Assembly (NCBI RefSeq): GCF_027580225.2
Contig: NC_073358.2
Location: forward strand, 6,639,501-6,703,500
DNA length: 64,000 bases
Direction: 5' to 3'
Origin: Misgurnus anguillicaudatus
Lineage: Eukaryota; Chordata; Actinopteri; Cypriniformes; Cobitidae
Shown here: in pieces, positions 1 to 11,498 of the stretch
Position numbering within the stretch: position 1 is the first letter of the stretch
Layout: each line of letters begins with the position of its first letter
Made by a program: the position numbers and the translations under genes
The notes under the pieces: model-generated
Told to the model about the DNA's origin: nothing
The model's input: the letters and a program-made list of their open reading frames with translations, nothing else
Databases searched by the model: none

Positions 1-131
1 AATGTTGAAAGTAAGATATTTTGAAATGTCATGCCAAATATTGGCTCATTTTGGATTTCATGAGAGCTACACGTTCCAAAAAAAGTTGGGACAGGTAGCA
101 ATAAGAGGCCAGAAAATTTAAATGTACATAT

Positions 132-1136
132 GAAGAGTTTGGTTCCAAAACGCCATAAACGCCATTTTTGAAAAAAATGAGTTACTGCCAAAATCAGTAT
201 TATATCAGGTCAGTAGTTAAAAGTAAATTATTAATTTTACGCAAAATCCAATATCCGCCGTGTTATTCTGTCATCTTTTCTCCCTTTTTTCCCAAAATGC
301 GATAAACGCCACTCCCCCTTTTTTACAGAACCCAATAAATCCATTTCTGATATTACAGCCCACCAGTCACGCAATGTAAGCAAACAATGGCGGACGCGCT
401 GAGTACACGGAGTCCTAGTTTTCCTCATCTACTTTGTACTTCGTGATCAACAAACAAAACAAAATAATACTTTAATTGCATCGCTAAACCTGTGATGGTT
501 TTCTATGACGGGAAAGAAACGTAAGCCATCAGCATCTAATAATTTCCCTGAGAGACACTTCGGGAGACGGGTGCTTCTCCCGACAGCATCAAGCTTCTCA
601 TGCTAACACATTGACCCCAGAGGATCTTATGAAAAACTTTCCATAATTTTACTCAAAGTCAACGAAAATCGAGCAGGACCAAAAACATTTTACAGCTGAT
701 CGCCGTGAAAGACGTTAAGCGACGACGTAACCGCAATGACAGTGATCTTAATATGACAAAGTAAGTGTTTTGATTAATGCCATTAATGTTTATATTTTTA
801 ATTAGTGTGTACAACTAGTCAACTAAACGAATATAACATGGCAAAGATGAATGCACATTTATATAGGCTATTGATTCAATAGATTTATAGCATTTTGAAT
901 AAAAACTTGTCATGGATTTATTGCATTTTGTGGAAAAAATAATCAGTTTTTATAATAAATCTTTGAAAATCAACTTATGGATTTGAATTTTTTATGTTTT
1001 TATAACCTAAAGATGCTATGTGAAAGTTTGTAACAGAAAATAGTTGTTTTCATCTTGTCACTTTCTTGGTATAGAAAACACGTTTTTACCAAAATTTGTC
1101 AAAATGGATTTATTGCGTTTTGGAACCAAACTCTTC
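132..1136. mobile_element. 1-kb DNA transposon with AT target duplication, copy A
   Basis: The termini are GAAGAGTTTGGTTCCAAAAC at the left and its complement at the right, flanked by AT at 130-131 and 1137-1138. Removing the element and one AT rebuilds the host Tc1 sequence GTACATATAAGGAAC, which agrees with the other Tc1 arm near 2180, so the boundaries are firm. A shorter relative lies inverted at 43505-44112 and a 147-bp relative at 40885-41031. A 2-bp AT duplication recalls the ISL2EU class of eukaryotic transposons, but no transposase is visible, so the class is left open. A broken ORF shared with copy B lies at 505-735. Confidence 0.85.
505..735 (+). pseudogene. Broken element-encoded ORF shared with the copy at 43508-43792
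   Basis: From the ATG at 505 the frame reads M-T-G-K-K-R-K-P-S and then continues with stops through a PTASSF-like and a KIEQDQ-like stretch. The inverted copy at 43508-43792 keeps the same reading open for 94 codons. Preservation of the same frame in two distant copies suggests a former transposon-encoded exon. I do not recognise a domain; the residues are basic with no visible zinc-binding cluster. Confidence 0.4.
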
Positions 1137-1225
1137 ATATAAGGAACAGTTGAAAGACCAATTTGCAACTTATTAGGTCAATAAAAAGAGCCTCTCAGAG
1201 TGGCAGTGTCTCTTAGAGCTCAAGA

Positions 1226-2140
1226 TGGGCAGAGAATCACCAATTCCCCCAATGCTGCAGCGAAAAATAGTTTTCTGAGTTTCTCAGAGAAAAATTGCAA
1301 AGAGATTGAAGTTATCATCATCTACAGTGCATAATATCATCCAAAGATTCAGAGAATCTGGAACAATCTCTGTGCGTAAGGGTCAAGGCTGAAAAACCAT
1401 ACTGGATTCCCGTGATCTCCGGGGCTCTTAGATGGCACTGCATCACATACAGGAATGCTACTGTAATGGAAATCACAACATGGGCTCAGGAATACTTCCA
1501 GAAAACATTGTCAGTGAACACAATCCACCGTGTCATTCGCAGTTGCCAGCTAAAACTCTATAGGTCAAAAAAGAAGCCATATCTAAACATGATCCAGAAG
1601 CACAGGCGTTTTCTCTGGGCAAGGCTCATTTAAAATGGACTTTGGCAAAGTGAAAAACTGTTCTGTGGTCCAACGAATCAAAATTTGAAGTTCTTTTTGA
1701 AAAACTGGGATGCCATTTCATCCGGACTAAAGAGGACAATGACAACCCAAGTTGTTATTAGCACTCATTTCAGAAGCCTGCATCTCTGATGGTTTGGGAT
1801 TGCATGAGTGTGTGTGGCATCGGCAGCTTACACATCTGGAAAGGCACCATCAATGCTGAAAGGTTTATCTAAGTTCTAGATACATATGATCCCATTCAGA
1901 TGTCGTCTCTTTCAGGGAAGACCTTGCATTTTCCAACATGACAATGCCAGACCACATACTGCATCAATTACAACATCAAGACTGCGTAGAAGAAGGATCT
2001 GAGTACTGAAATGGCCAGCCTGCAGTCCGGATCTTTCCCCCACAGAAAACAGTCAGCGCATCATAAAGAGGAAGATGCGACAAAGAAGACCTAAGACAGT
2101 TGAGCAACTAGAAGTCTGTATTAGACAAGAATAGGACAAC
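1226..2140 (+). pseudogene. Tc1-type transposase, decayed
   Basis: The relic reads in several frames as a Tc1-family DDE transposase. The best open stretch, 1412-1633, contains ITYRNATVMEITTWAQEYF, then NTIHRVIRSC and KKKPYLNMIQKHRRFLWA, typical of the end of the paired-like DNA-binding region and the linker. Further on come a W-x-N-E-S-K-F-like stretch near 1670 (first catalytic Asp region) and a QDNA-like stretch near 1940 (second Asp region), then a SPDLS-like region near 2030. Many stops and frameshifts mean it is not functional. It is bounded by the inverted repeats of the transposon it belongs to. Confidence 0.82.
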
Positions 2141-2695
2141 ATTCCTATTCCTAAACATTGGTCCTCCTCCAGCTGTTCCTTATATGTGCATTTGGCTTTT
2201 CTGGCCTCTTGTTGCTGCCTGTCCCAACTTTTTTTTGGAATGTGTAGCTCTCATGAAATCCAAAATGAGCCAATATTTGGCATGACATTTCAAAATATCT
2301 TACTTTCAACATTTGATACGTTATCTATATTCTACTGTGAATAAAATATAAGTTTATGAGATTTGTAAATTATTCCATTCCTTTTTTACTCACAATTTCT
2401 ACTGTGTCCCAACTTTTTCTGTTTTGGGGTTGTAAGTGTAGGCTATTCACAAAATGTTTTGACATGATGTTTTTTAGGTTTAATGTGTTTTAAATCCAAC
2501 CTTTTCACTTTTCCGGCTGTCAAATCTAATAATAAAATGCTCATAATGGGATAAACTACTAATAGGTCACATGATCCTGGTACCTGATTTTATACATCTA
2601 GTAAAATATCCTAGGGAGCAGCTGGTTAAAAGAAATTGCAATTTTTGTGAAAAACAGTTAATTTTGAGATAATATCTTGCAGATGTCACTTATTT

Positions 2696-3743
2696 AGGGC
2701 CCTATAATTTCCGCGATCACGGAATCGCGGACGGAATCGCGGAATTGGCTAATTAACACGGAATCTAGTATTAACGCGGAATTTTGCGGAATTTTACATA
2801 TTTTGAATAAAATTATGTTTTTGTGTGGGAGACGAACGTATGTCTGGGGGAAATGCAGAATGGGGGAAGTAAATCTGGGCGACACGCCCCCTCCCGTTGT
2901 TTCAGACCCCATCCAAAACACTGAAACCATGGCGAAGCGGCTCTCCGCGACTCTGCTTTCGTCAGCGAAAAAATTAAGAAATTCGACGCTAAGCACTTAG
3001 TTCCGAGCAGGTCTCACATGGCTTTTATGTGACCGGAGAACTGTTATTTTGGAAGTTTTGTCAACACTCTGTTCACGGTGAGCGCAAAGATACATGCACT
3101 CTCTTATCCACGTCTGTCTCACTGTACCTCTCTCACGTGCACGCGCTCACGCATCTGTCCGAAGTGCGAACACAAATCCTCATGTATTTGTTCAGTTTTA
3201 TGCATTTCAAGCGAGCTGAGGCAAACTAACTATCCCTCGCTTTTAAAATATAATCATCTGCATCATGGCGCCGCTCTCTTTCGCTCGCACGTGCAAAGAG
3301 CTGCGTGCTCATGCTGTCCTAAGTCAGATCACTATCCTGTGTATGTTTGTAAAGTTATATGCATTTCAAGCGATTGTGTATAAAATATGGATCGCTGGAT
3401 TGATGTGTTTAAGGCACTTCTGAAGGCACCACTGCTTTGACACCTTGTTACAGCCTCCTGCAACAACACTAAACAATGCATTGAATTGAGTTGTGTGTGC
3501 GTGTGTATGTGCGTGTGTAAATGCATCTTTTATAGTCATTAAGTAATCCTGTTATCCAGTTTTTCCCCAAATCATTTACATTTTAATCATTAACATTAAA
3601 GGCACACTCTTTTTATGACTAAAATAAAAGTAAAGGGTAAAAAATATAATTGCCAAAAATTAAAACGGATAAAACGGAATTTGCAAAAATTAAAACGGAG
3701 AAAACGGAATTTGGGAAAAAATAAAACGGATTTATAGGGCCCT
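2696..3743 (+). mobile_element. hAT-like element, family AGGGCCCTATAA, copy 1
   Basis: Inverted termini AGGGCCCTATAA and TTATAGGGCCCT are flanked by ACTTATTT (2688-2695) and ACTTGTTT (3744-3751), an 8-bp duplication with one mismatch, as for hAT elements. The interior carries short direct runs (TTCCGCGATTCCG-like at one end, repeated AAAACGGA at the other) and a relic coding exon at 2929-3110. A near-identical inverted copy is at 14041-15139. No catalytic transposase part is present, so it is a deletion derivative. Confidence 0.85.
2929..3110 (+). pseudogene. hAT N-terminal zinc-finger exon relic (CGGBP1/BED-like)
   Basis: Read across three frames the exon gives M-A-K-R-L, then KIKKFDAKHLVPSRS, then FYVTGELLFWKFCQHSV and ERKDTC. 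The order (basic start, K-K-F, a beta-hairpin with K-F-C-Q-H, then R-K-D-T) resembles the DNA-binding finger that hAT transposases share with the host protein CGGBP1. The first Cys of the usual C-x2-C pair is replaced (F-W-K-F-C). Two frameshifts separate the blocks. The same blocks occur inverted in the copy at 14041-15139, so this was element sequence before the copies spread. Family assignment is from motif resemblance only. Confidence 0.45.
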
Positions 3744-3921
3744 ACTTGTTTTAACTTATTCCACTTTTTTGATAAAAAATCTCATACTTTTCTCACTCTT
3801 CATCCAAGATGTTGATCTCTTTCTTTGTTCAGTCGAGAAGAAATTAAGTTTTTTTGAGAAAAACATTCCAGGATTGTGGACTTTTGTGGACTAGTGGACC
3901 TCAACAGTTTACATTTTCAAT

Positions 3922-4698
3922 TAGTGATAGACCGATATCACTAGCAGATGCCGATATATCGGCTGGTGTTTGGAATCTTTTTAGTCGGCCAGTAAGTTTC
4001 TCTATTACTTAAATTTGTTGTTTGTAATGAAAAGACACCCTGTGTCTCTCAGACAGTAAAATAGGGGTGCACCGATAAATGCCGATATACACTAATAATA
4101 CATGGCTGAACTTGCACAGCCGATATTATTCACAGCTATTTTATGTACTACGGCTTTTGATTAGTAAGTCATTATTGATCTGAAATCACAGTTAGTTTGA
4201 CTCGTTTATAACATGCATTTAAAAAGGCAACACTCGTCAAAAATCATACATATTCTTTATTATCATGAAAATACCTGAAAAAGGTTAAAGAACAGTAATA
4301 TAAATATATCCTTAAGCCATTTCCTGGAGCTGTGTGTATGGTTCTTTGTCTGCAGCGCATATTGAGTTTCTGCACAAGGGTGCCCTCTGGCTTTTGGATA
4401 TAGTGGCATTTCACTGTAATTTATTGAAAAGCATAGCAAGCATCATCGGCCGATATATCAGTGCACCCCTACAGTAAAATGACCAGTCATTGTTATGTTG
4501 TGTCACACTTATTCAAACTGTATCGTGAGATGTCAGATTTATATATTTATAAATGTTATGCAAAACATTGATGTATTTCCCCAATTTTATGTGTTTTTTT
4601 TTACAGTAATTACATTTGTGTTATATCGGCATCATATCAGCCATACAGCTGTCTTAATATTGGCATCGGCCTTACCCCTCCCATATCGGCGACCAATA
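3922..4698. mobile_element. hAT-like element with a nested hAT
   Basis: Ends TAGTGATAGACCGATAT and, inverted, TATTGGTCGCCGATAT, flanked by TTTTCAAT (3914-3921) and GTTTCAAT (4699-4706), 7 of 8 matching. Sub-terminal GCCGATATATCGGC-type palindromes repeat through both ends. It disrupts the left arm of the foldback that starts at 3751, and is itself interrupted by 4062-4471. No coding relic seen. Confidence 0.75.
4062..4471. mobile_element. hAT-like MITE, 410 bp, perfect target duplication
   Basis: Ends TAGGGGTGCACCGAT and ATATCAGTGCACCCCTA, with the 8-bp duplication CAGTAAAA at 4054-4061 and 4472-4479. The perfect duplication makes this the youngest event of the local nest. Non-coding. Confidence 0.92.
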
Positions 4699-5015
4699 GT
4701 TTCAATGCAGCTTCAAAGGGCTCGAAACAATTCCAACCAAGGCATTAAGGGTCTTCTTTAGTGAAATGATCGTCATTTTCACAAAAATATGTACTTTTAA
4801 ACCACAACATCTTGTTTTGCACTAGCCTTGTGACGCGCCAGCATGACTTTACATATTACAAAATCACGTCGAAAGGTCACACATGACGTATGCGAAACTA
4901 CCACTCCAGTGTTTACAAGTGAGGAGATCGACGTTGTTGTATGTGGAATGAATCAAACTTATTAATATCAAATGGCCCGCAAGTGCGCGTTTCACATGTA
5001 ACGTGACCTTTCGAC

Positions 5016-5447
5016 TAGGGATGTAACGATTAATTGTGTGTCCCATTAAAAATGCCTGTCTGAAATCAATTCTGAATCGCAAGGGTGCGATTGTGTGTTT
5101 CATGCACAGCTTGTGTGTGTGTACTACGGCATTTGGTCGGTAGGAAGTCCTTATCAATCTAAAATCATTATGAGTCGGAGTCGTTTATAACGTGCATTTA
5201 AAAAAGCAACACTCGTTAAACAAAATCCTGAAATAAATACCTGAAACAATTTGAAGAACAGCGATATAAATATTCCTGTAGGCATTTCCCGGAATAGTGT
5301 TCGTAATACTACTTCTTCTGTGGCACAAAGGAATTTTCTGCACGAGAGCGCCTCCTGGCTTTGGGATGTACCGGGATTTCACCGTAATTCATTAAAATTC
5401 ATTCACTGAGAAAATGCGCATTTGCATGGTTAATCGTTACACCCCTA
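5016..5447. mobile_element. hAT-like MITE, 432 bp, perfect target duplication
   Basis: Ends TAGGGATGTAACGATTAA and TTAATCGTTACACCCCTA, with CTTTCGAC at 5008-5015 and 5448-5455. Excision in silico restores CCTTTCGACGTGATTACGTA, which resembles the parallel stretch near 5910-5930. Non-coding. Confidence 0.92.
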
Positions 5448-6170
5448 CTTTCGACGTGATTACGTAATACATATGTTTTCTTTAAAACATTGTTCTGCTA
5501 TTTGACATATAGTGCCTTCATAGCACATGTGACCTTTTAATCTGATTTAATCTACGTAATACATAAGGTTGCGCTGACGCATCACACTGCTGGTTTGCAT
5601 TATGCATTTCAAAATTCTTTGTGTTTTCTTTAAAACATTGTTCTGCTATTTCACATATAGTGTCTTCATAACACATTTTACATTATTTAGAAATTGAAAG
5701 GTCTTACAGTAAGTATTGTGACTCTGAATGGATTCTGCCAACAAACCGGTATTTCTGAATGGCCTGAGACTGGGATTAAACAGATTTGAAGTGAAATTAT
5801 TCAATGAATGTATAACACGTGAGGAGATAGAGGACTATTCGGACGTTTTTGTATATGGAATGAAACGAATTAATATCAAATGGTCCCCATGTGTGCGTTT
5901 CACATGTAACATGTGATCTTTCGATGTGATTGCATAATACATGAGGCATCACACTGCTGGTGCTAGACGAGAAGTTGTGGTTTAAAAGTACTTTTTTTTG
6001 CAATAATAATGATCGCTAGATAAGACCTTATGCCTCAGTTGGAATTGTTTAGAGCCCTTTGAAGCTGCATTGAAGCGGCAGTTTTAAACTGCATTGAAAC
6101 TGTAAACTGTTCAGGTCCACTTAAGTCCACTATATGCAGAAAAATTCTGGAATGTTTTCCTCAAAAAAAA

Positions 6171-7690
6171 AAATTATTTTTATTTTTGGCAGAGCGATAA
6201 GAACATGTACAAATGATCAAGATGGCAAAAGCATCAAGTAGGTTTATCACCACATAGTGACCCTGGACTAAAAATGCCCAAAAGTTGTAGAAGTGTTTAT
6301 AAACGTAGTATCTTTAGCACCACAATCACAGTCCTTTGAGCTGCGGATACCTTAAGACTGAATTAACAGATGCATGTGATGTCAACATTATTCCAGATTC
6401 AAGTCTACGAAGTTTACATAGAGACGACAAGGCGTTGTTTTCAAAAACTTGCACTTTGAAACCCATCATTGAAAGTTTGCGTTTTTCCTAAAATGCCTCA
6501 TGTAAGCAAACAGCCAAACCACATACTTTCCAATAAACGTTTGAAATTCTGTGGTGTAAACTGCCCCTTACTATCTCAAAATATAAACACCAACACAAGG
6601 TATCTTTGCAGATTTGATGGAATGACGGACACAATTAAATATTTGATAAATGATTTTCATAGTCATATGAAACCCCCATAATGCCCCTGTAGAAGGAAAA
6701 GAAAGAGTAAAAGTGCTTGTTTTTGACCTGTAAAAAACTTATGTTTAACTTTTATGCTGATCAAAGGCCAAATTTCCCCACCCCAACATTGCATATGCAG
6801 TTTTTGTTGAAGCAATAAACACGCATTTTAAACTTCATTGGCCAGTTACGGGTTTGATCAGTGGCTCGCACATGGGCTTCTTAACACGGCAATAAAATGC
6901 TTTGGCATTTACAGGTTAGACCACAATACATAACATGGATTACGGAGGCTCAACAGTAATTTGACATGACATGGCTGATTTTTTTTATTTAAATGCTTTT
7001 TGCATTTTTCTCTATCCTGAGAAGCCTTGATTGAATACACGTGGTCATGGAGTTATTGGCTGCAGTTATTTATTTATGTCTCTGGTGTCCATGATCCCAT
7101 TGCAAAAAACCTGGCTTCAAGTTGTTGAGATCCACTGATTTTGATCATTTGTGCATTCATAAGTGCTTTGATATTATGTTTTGTTTCCACACTTTTTCCA
7201 GTGACGTTAGGTGAATGGTTTTCCAATGCTAAAACATTCCCATGTCTGTTTATTGTAGCTGTCATTAGAATCATCTGGTGCGTCAGTGATGTTTTCTCAG
7301 ATGGACAATGTTTTTTGTGGCAATTTTGGTGAGCTGATTTGATCTGACATTCTTAATTTGGGATAATCAGGGATTGGGAAACATCTGGGCTCTGGAGAGG
7401 AAGTGTGGGTATGTGTGCAAAAGGGAGTGATTTGTAGATAAATGGTCAGGGATAGTTAGTATACACAGTGTTATGGTCATCACCATTTACCATTGCTAGA
7501 GAAATGGAACATTTTAATTATACAGATGTTTTCGATTTAACATTAAAATCATTTTACTGCCGATTATTACTGGAAAATTTAGGTGCACCTATATTAAATT
7601 TATCCACGATATATCCAGACTGATATCTGCCTATGCCGATATTGATAGTTTGATGGTTATATTAAATTGCATTAAAAAGGACATTTAAAA
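6171..7690. other. No gene seen; scattered repeat fragments
   Basis: A GTGACCCTGGAC start at about 6257 is the end of a common fish DNA repeat whose opposite end type is at 31000-31110. Degraded GCCGATATT-type hAT fragments lie near 7560-7650. ORFs here are under 75 codons with no recognisable motif. Confidence 0.5.
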
Positions 7691-7750
7691 AGACTTTTTT
7701 AAGATGTCAAATTAATCTTTTGTGTTCCCAGAGTACATATGTAAAGTTCC

Positions 7751-8789
7751 AGTTTAAAATACCATATAGACAATAGTCTGCCCCTCAGACACCGGGATAT
7801 AGTGGGGCATGTCCAATATGGCAGAGCAGGCCTTGGATTGGAAGCAGCAACACCCATGTGGCAAAAGGCTACTCCAAGTGAGTGGCGGCACATGGTGGTG
7901 GAGGAGGTGCGCCACCAGGAGGAAGCAACCAGGTGTGCCAAGGCTGTCTCCCAAGTCCACCATGGTTGTTGGATGTTGTGGGATGGCGTGGAGAGGAGGA
8001 AAATCACATGGAGTGAGATGTGGGGCATGGAGGCTAATAGGATAAGTTTCATCATCAGAGCCACCTATGATGTCCTGCCATCCCCAACCAAACTACATCT
8101 TTGGTATTGAGAGGACCCAGCTTGTCCCCTGTGTGCAGCCCCAGCAACCCTCAAACACATCTTGGTGGGATGTAAAACCAGCCTAACTCAAGGAAGGTAC
8201 ACCTGGCGCCACAACCAAGTACTGAGGTGCTTGGCGGCCAAACTTGAGAACAAGAGGGTAACCACCAATACCATGCCTCTAAATGCCCAGACTGCCATTC
8301 CACGGAGAATAACTTTCATGTGGGAAGGGGAGAAACAGTGGACTAAGCCTTCACTCCCAAACTCTGGCCCCCTGAACGCAGCCTGAAATGCGGGTAGACC
8401 TTAATCAGAGGCTCACCTTCCCACCCGAAATATCAACAACCAACCTGCGCCCAGACCTTGTCCTCTGGTCCAAGTCCTGCTGGCGTGTCTTCATTGTTGA
8501 AATGACTGTCCCATGGGAGGATGCCATCGATGAGGCATTCGAACGGAAGAGGCTGCGATATGCCAACTTAGCAGCTGAAGCAGAGGGGCGGAACTGGAAT
8601 GTGAAGGTGTGGCCAGTGGAGGTGGGGTGCAGAGGTTTTGTAGCCAGCTCTACCACAAGGCTCTTGAAGGAAGTAGGGATCAGAGGGCAGTCCCAACGGA
8701 GGGCAGTCAAAGAACTTGCCACTGCAGCGGAACGGAGCAGCCACTGGCTGTGGCTGAAACGTAGGGACGCAACATGGACTGCCAAATGA
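7751..8789 (+). pseudogene. LINE ORF C-terminus: CCHC finger and PD-(D/E)XK endonuclease
   Basis: In frame from 7751: a stretch with MVVEEVRHQEEATRCAKAV and ISFIIRATYDVLPSP, a stop at 8108-8110, then CPLCAAPATLKHILVGC, a C-x2-C-x7-H-x4-C finger, followed by QGRYTWRHNQVL. This frame stops at 8386. The next frame (8388-8789) carries the restriction-like endonuclease: LRPDLVLW (PD motif), VFIVEMTVPWED, FERKRLRYANL and WPVEVGCRGF. Finger followed by endonuclease is the C-terminal order of R2, NeSL and related LINEs, which nick DNA with a PD-(D/E)XK nuclease instead of an APE enzyme. One stop and one frameshift make it inactive. Which clade it belongs to (R2, NeSL, Hero, Rex6) is not decided. Confidence 0.85.
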
Positions 8790-8990
8790 TCGCTTGGTAC
8801 CACCATCGTGCGACTCACACCCGGGTCTGATCAACCCGTGGTGGGCCAACCCCGGCAGAGGGTGTCTTGTGATAAGTGGCCGAAACACCCAATGAGGTCG
8901 GGCACACAACTGAAGATGTGTCGCACTGGTGGCACCATGAGTTCTGAGAAAACTCCACCCAAGATGACATCAATTTTGTGCTGAAAGTTA
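7751..8990 (+). mobile_element. Restriction-endonuclease LINE (R2/NeSL-type), 5'-truncated
   Basis: About 1.04 kb of ORF C-terminus (7751-8789) is followed by a roughly 200-bp 3' UTR-like tail containing AACCCGTGGTGGGCCAACCC. The reverse transcriptase core is missing, as usual for LINE copies truncated from the 5' side. The tail has no clean poly(A), which is common in this class. It lies directly left of the hAT element at 9032. Confidence 0.78.
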
Positions 8991-9031
8991 GGGATTTTAA
9001 CAACCAGTCCTAGTAAGAATCATGTTAAAAT

Positions 9032-9899
9032 TAGGGATGCTCCGATCGTAATCGGCCGATAACGGCATTAAGTGACGCGATCGGCACTCAGAAAATTTGC
9101 CGATCTCATGAGCCGATCTTTCTGTTTACTTTTGTCATCATAGCGTTCCTTATGCGGCTGCAATAAGAGACCATTTTACACAGTGCGAGCATTTTGTAAC
9201 CCGTTGCTCATGTGTGACGTGCACATTTGGATTTCTCTCTATGCCTTTACAGAGATATGCGTATTTTCTATGAGGACGCGCTCTGGTCCTCAGCGCTATG
9301 CGTCTTCACATCCCTATCAAACAGCGTATACAACACATATCCATTGCGGACAATTGCATCCTGATGCCGAAAGTTTATTACTTGCATTCGTTTTAAAGTT
9401 TTGAAGGTTTAAACTTCCATTTTCTTCACAGCTGCTCTTGCGGACACCCGCCGCACGCATACAAAGCAGCCAGTCATCAGTGCATGTGAAGAGAACGATC
9501 TCTCCCACGTCTTAAAGCGACAGTATCCTAATTCATCTCTCAATAAAATTACTCTCTGCTCATCAGTGAAGAACTGTTGTACTTCATACGAATGCGTGTT
9601 TATTTAATTCATAGAGTAAAGACTGTGAAGTGTTTTATTTTCATTTTAACAGACATAAACCTTTTTAAAGGCATATTACATTTCTCTTTGCAAGAAGAAA
9701 TATTTGTTGTGCTTATTTATTTGATTCTCTATTAAAACAATAATATACCTAATTTATAGTTAGTTTCATTTCTATAAATGGTGCAATCTCTGCTAGATTA
9801 TATATAAAAGATTCCCATTCCACTGCCATTCTGTGATCGGCAGATCATGATCTTGGTAGTCTATGATCAGCCCCAAAAATGCTGATCGGAGCATCTCTA
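9032..9899. mobile_element. hAT-like element, 868 bp, perfect target duplication
   Basis: Ends TAGGGATGCTCCGATC and GATCGGAGCATCTCTA, with GTTAAAAT at 9024-9031 and 9900-9907. CGATCGGC-type motifs repeat near both ends. No transposase motif found inside; the ORFs at 9183 and 9317 are short and unrecognised. Confidence 0.92.
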
Positions 9900-9907
9900 G
9901 TTAAAAT

Positions 9908-10072
9908 TGTCACTTTGTAGGTGTGAGCAAAAGTGTAAATGAGCTGATTTCTGCACTAATGGCAGTTCAGTGGTCGGATATAGCAGATTAAGGGGCCCAA
10001 AGCAGCACTGGGGACCCAATTATAGCACTTAAACATGGAAAAAGTCAGATTTTCATGCTATGTCCCCTTTAA
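9908..10072. mobile_element. End of a TTAA element, same family as 52347
   Basis: The right end CATGCTATGTCCCCTTTAA and the preceding GCACTGGGGACCCAATTATA match, inverted, the left end at 52347-52460. A stretch reading GAGCAAAAGTGTAAATGAGC also matches the 52600 region. The hAT at 9032-9899 sits at its inner side, so the missing half may lie left of 9032, but I cannot trace it. Confidence 0.6.
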
Positions 10073-10209
10073 CTAAATTCTGACGATTACATTTTCTGAA
10101 TATTATTCATTCATATAATGACCATTAATATTAAACATTAAACTAGTGATGTTTCTTTACATTTTCAATACACATTTTTCAAATCATTGCATTTTCTGTT
10201 TTCTTTTGA

Positions 10210-10466
10210 TTAAAGGAGCATTTCACCCGTGGAAACATTAATCTTTATTAAAAGTGGATCAATTTTGTAGTCGAAATGTAACATAAATTTCGAATTTGGT
10301 GCCTATTTGACAGAGAAAAGGAGTGTTTGTAGTCTAACCCCCTCTACAAAGATATTGGACTTCCTTCTTTCAATGATGCAAAATGATGATTGCACGACCA
10401 TTCAAAAACAAGACTGGGTTTCTAACTTTACACAGCTTAATGCAAATGGGTGAAGTGTCCCTTTAA
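10210..10466. mobile_element. TTAA-flanked MITE, 257 bp
   Basis: Ends TTAAAGGAGCATTTCACCC and GGGTGAAGTGTCCCTTTAA form an imperfect inverted repeat with TTAA at each edge, the target preferred by piggyBac and Kolobok transposases. Non-coding. Confidence 0.8.
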
Positions 10467-11490
10467 AAGGATATATCACCCAAGACTATCAGCCATTTTT
10501 TAACTATTTGCTGAAAGCGATTATTTTCCAATATATCGTGCATTGCTACCAGTAATTCACCCATATATCGATTGCCAGTATTCTTTGGCTGTTTTTATCA
10601 TTTATAAACCTTAGAAAAATTATCATGATCTGTTGTGTTGTGTAGCCTATACATTCATTCTGCTTTTTAGGTTAGCCAGGCACATTACCTTTCTTTTCGA
10701 CCTTTCTTTTCGAGTCTTTGGTTCAGGAGGATGTAGGATGTAAGACATGCCTGTCTTGTGTTTGACCTGAAAAGTTTAGTTTATAGCAGTCATTCCAGTT
10801 CTAAAGCGTTTTCTGACTCCCTCTTAAGTTTCATAAGCTATAGTTTTATACTAACCACTCAATTCATCATCTGTGTGATATACCTTAGACTAAAAGATCT
10901 TTGTGTTTTTCTTTTTTATTCGATTTTTAGGAGTTTATCTTCTACTCTAGCGTCTTTGCTGTAGCTGGCCTTGCTTGTTTGCTCTTGCTATGCATACAAT
11001 CTTGTGTTAGATATAATGTTAAATGTAAAGTGTGGCTGATTATAACTTTTAAAATGAATGTCTTTATGTGAGTCCTTGATGCAGTTGGGGACTAAAATTA
11101 CCCTCAACCGCTCTGTCCCATTGGGTTTTCAAGTCTTTATGACCTAATTGTCATCTTTTTGTCTCTGTGGATGATGTGGATTTAAACAGCCTTATCTTAA
11201 AAAAAAACTTTACAATGCATTCTTATACTATTTGTAGTCAGAAAGCTTAATCTACAATGACCAAAAAGTGTCTCAAGCTGTCATTGGGCGAGTAACCTTT
11301 AAAACGGTCCCAAGTACCATTTTGTTACAGATATGCATTTGATACCAATATATGTACTTTCAGGTACTGAAATGCACTCTTTGGTACCTCCGATGTACTA
11401 TTATGAACTCTAGGGACAAAAAGACCCAGTGGCAGCTAGTTGCAACCATTTTTTGACCATTTTTCTGACAGTGTAGCCTCAGAGTTTAAT
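10467..11490. other. No gene seen
   Basis: AT-rich anonymous sequence. A degraded GATATATC-type repeat fragment lies at about 10480-10580. No coding-like exon with splice signals was found. Confidence 0.5.
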
Positions 11491-11498
11491 GAAATAAG

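Larger units (their letters stand above)
1..2432 (+). mobile_element. Tc1/mariner-like transposon, left end outside window
   Basis: The right terminus ends in TTTTGGGGTTG followed by TA at 2433-2434, as expected for a Tc1-type element at a TA target. Bases 1-130 are the inverse complement of about 2170-2305 (for example GGCTCATTTTGGATTTCATG against its complement), so the terminal inverted repeats are over 130 bp and continue beyond the window edge. Between the arms lies a decayed transposase (1226-2140) and a younger inserted element (132-1136). Without that insert the copy would be roughly 1.4 kb plus the missing left end, normal for Tc1 elements. Seen: inverted repeats, TA and transposase relics. 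Inferred: family assignment. Confidence 0.88.
3751..6170. mobile_element. TTAA foldback element, split by three insertions
   Basis: Left-arm sequence (GTTGATCTCTTTCTTTGTTC, then CATTCCAGGATT) and right-arm sequence (TTGTGGTTTAAAAGTACTT, TTAAACTGCATTGAAACTG, GGAATGTTTTCCTC) match the two arms of the intact 709-bp element at 60080-60788. Here the pieces lie 2.4 kb apart because hAT-like elements were inserted (3922-4698 with 4062-4471 inside it, and 5016-5447) and because the centre holds extra sequence with its own internal duplication: stretches around 4860-5015 and 5815-5935 resemble each other, as do 5470-5545 and 5620-5680. The right TTAA is lost. Confidence 0.7.

Noticed and set aside
8405..8909. 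Minus-strand ORFs of 137 and 113 codons
   Set aside because: They are antisense shadows of the LINE endonuclease frame, which has clear PD and finger motifs on the plus strand.
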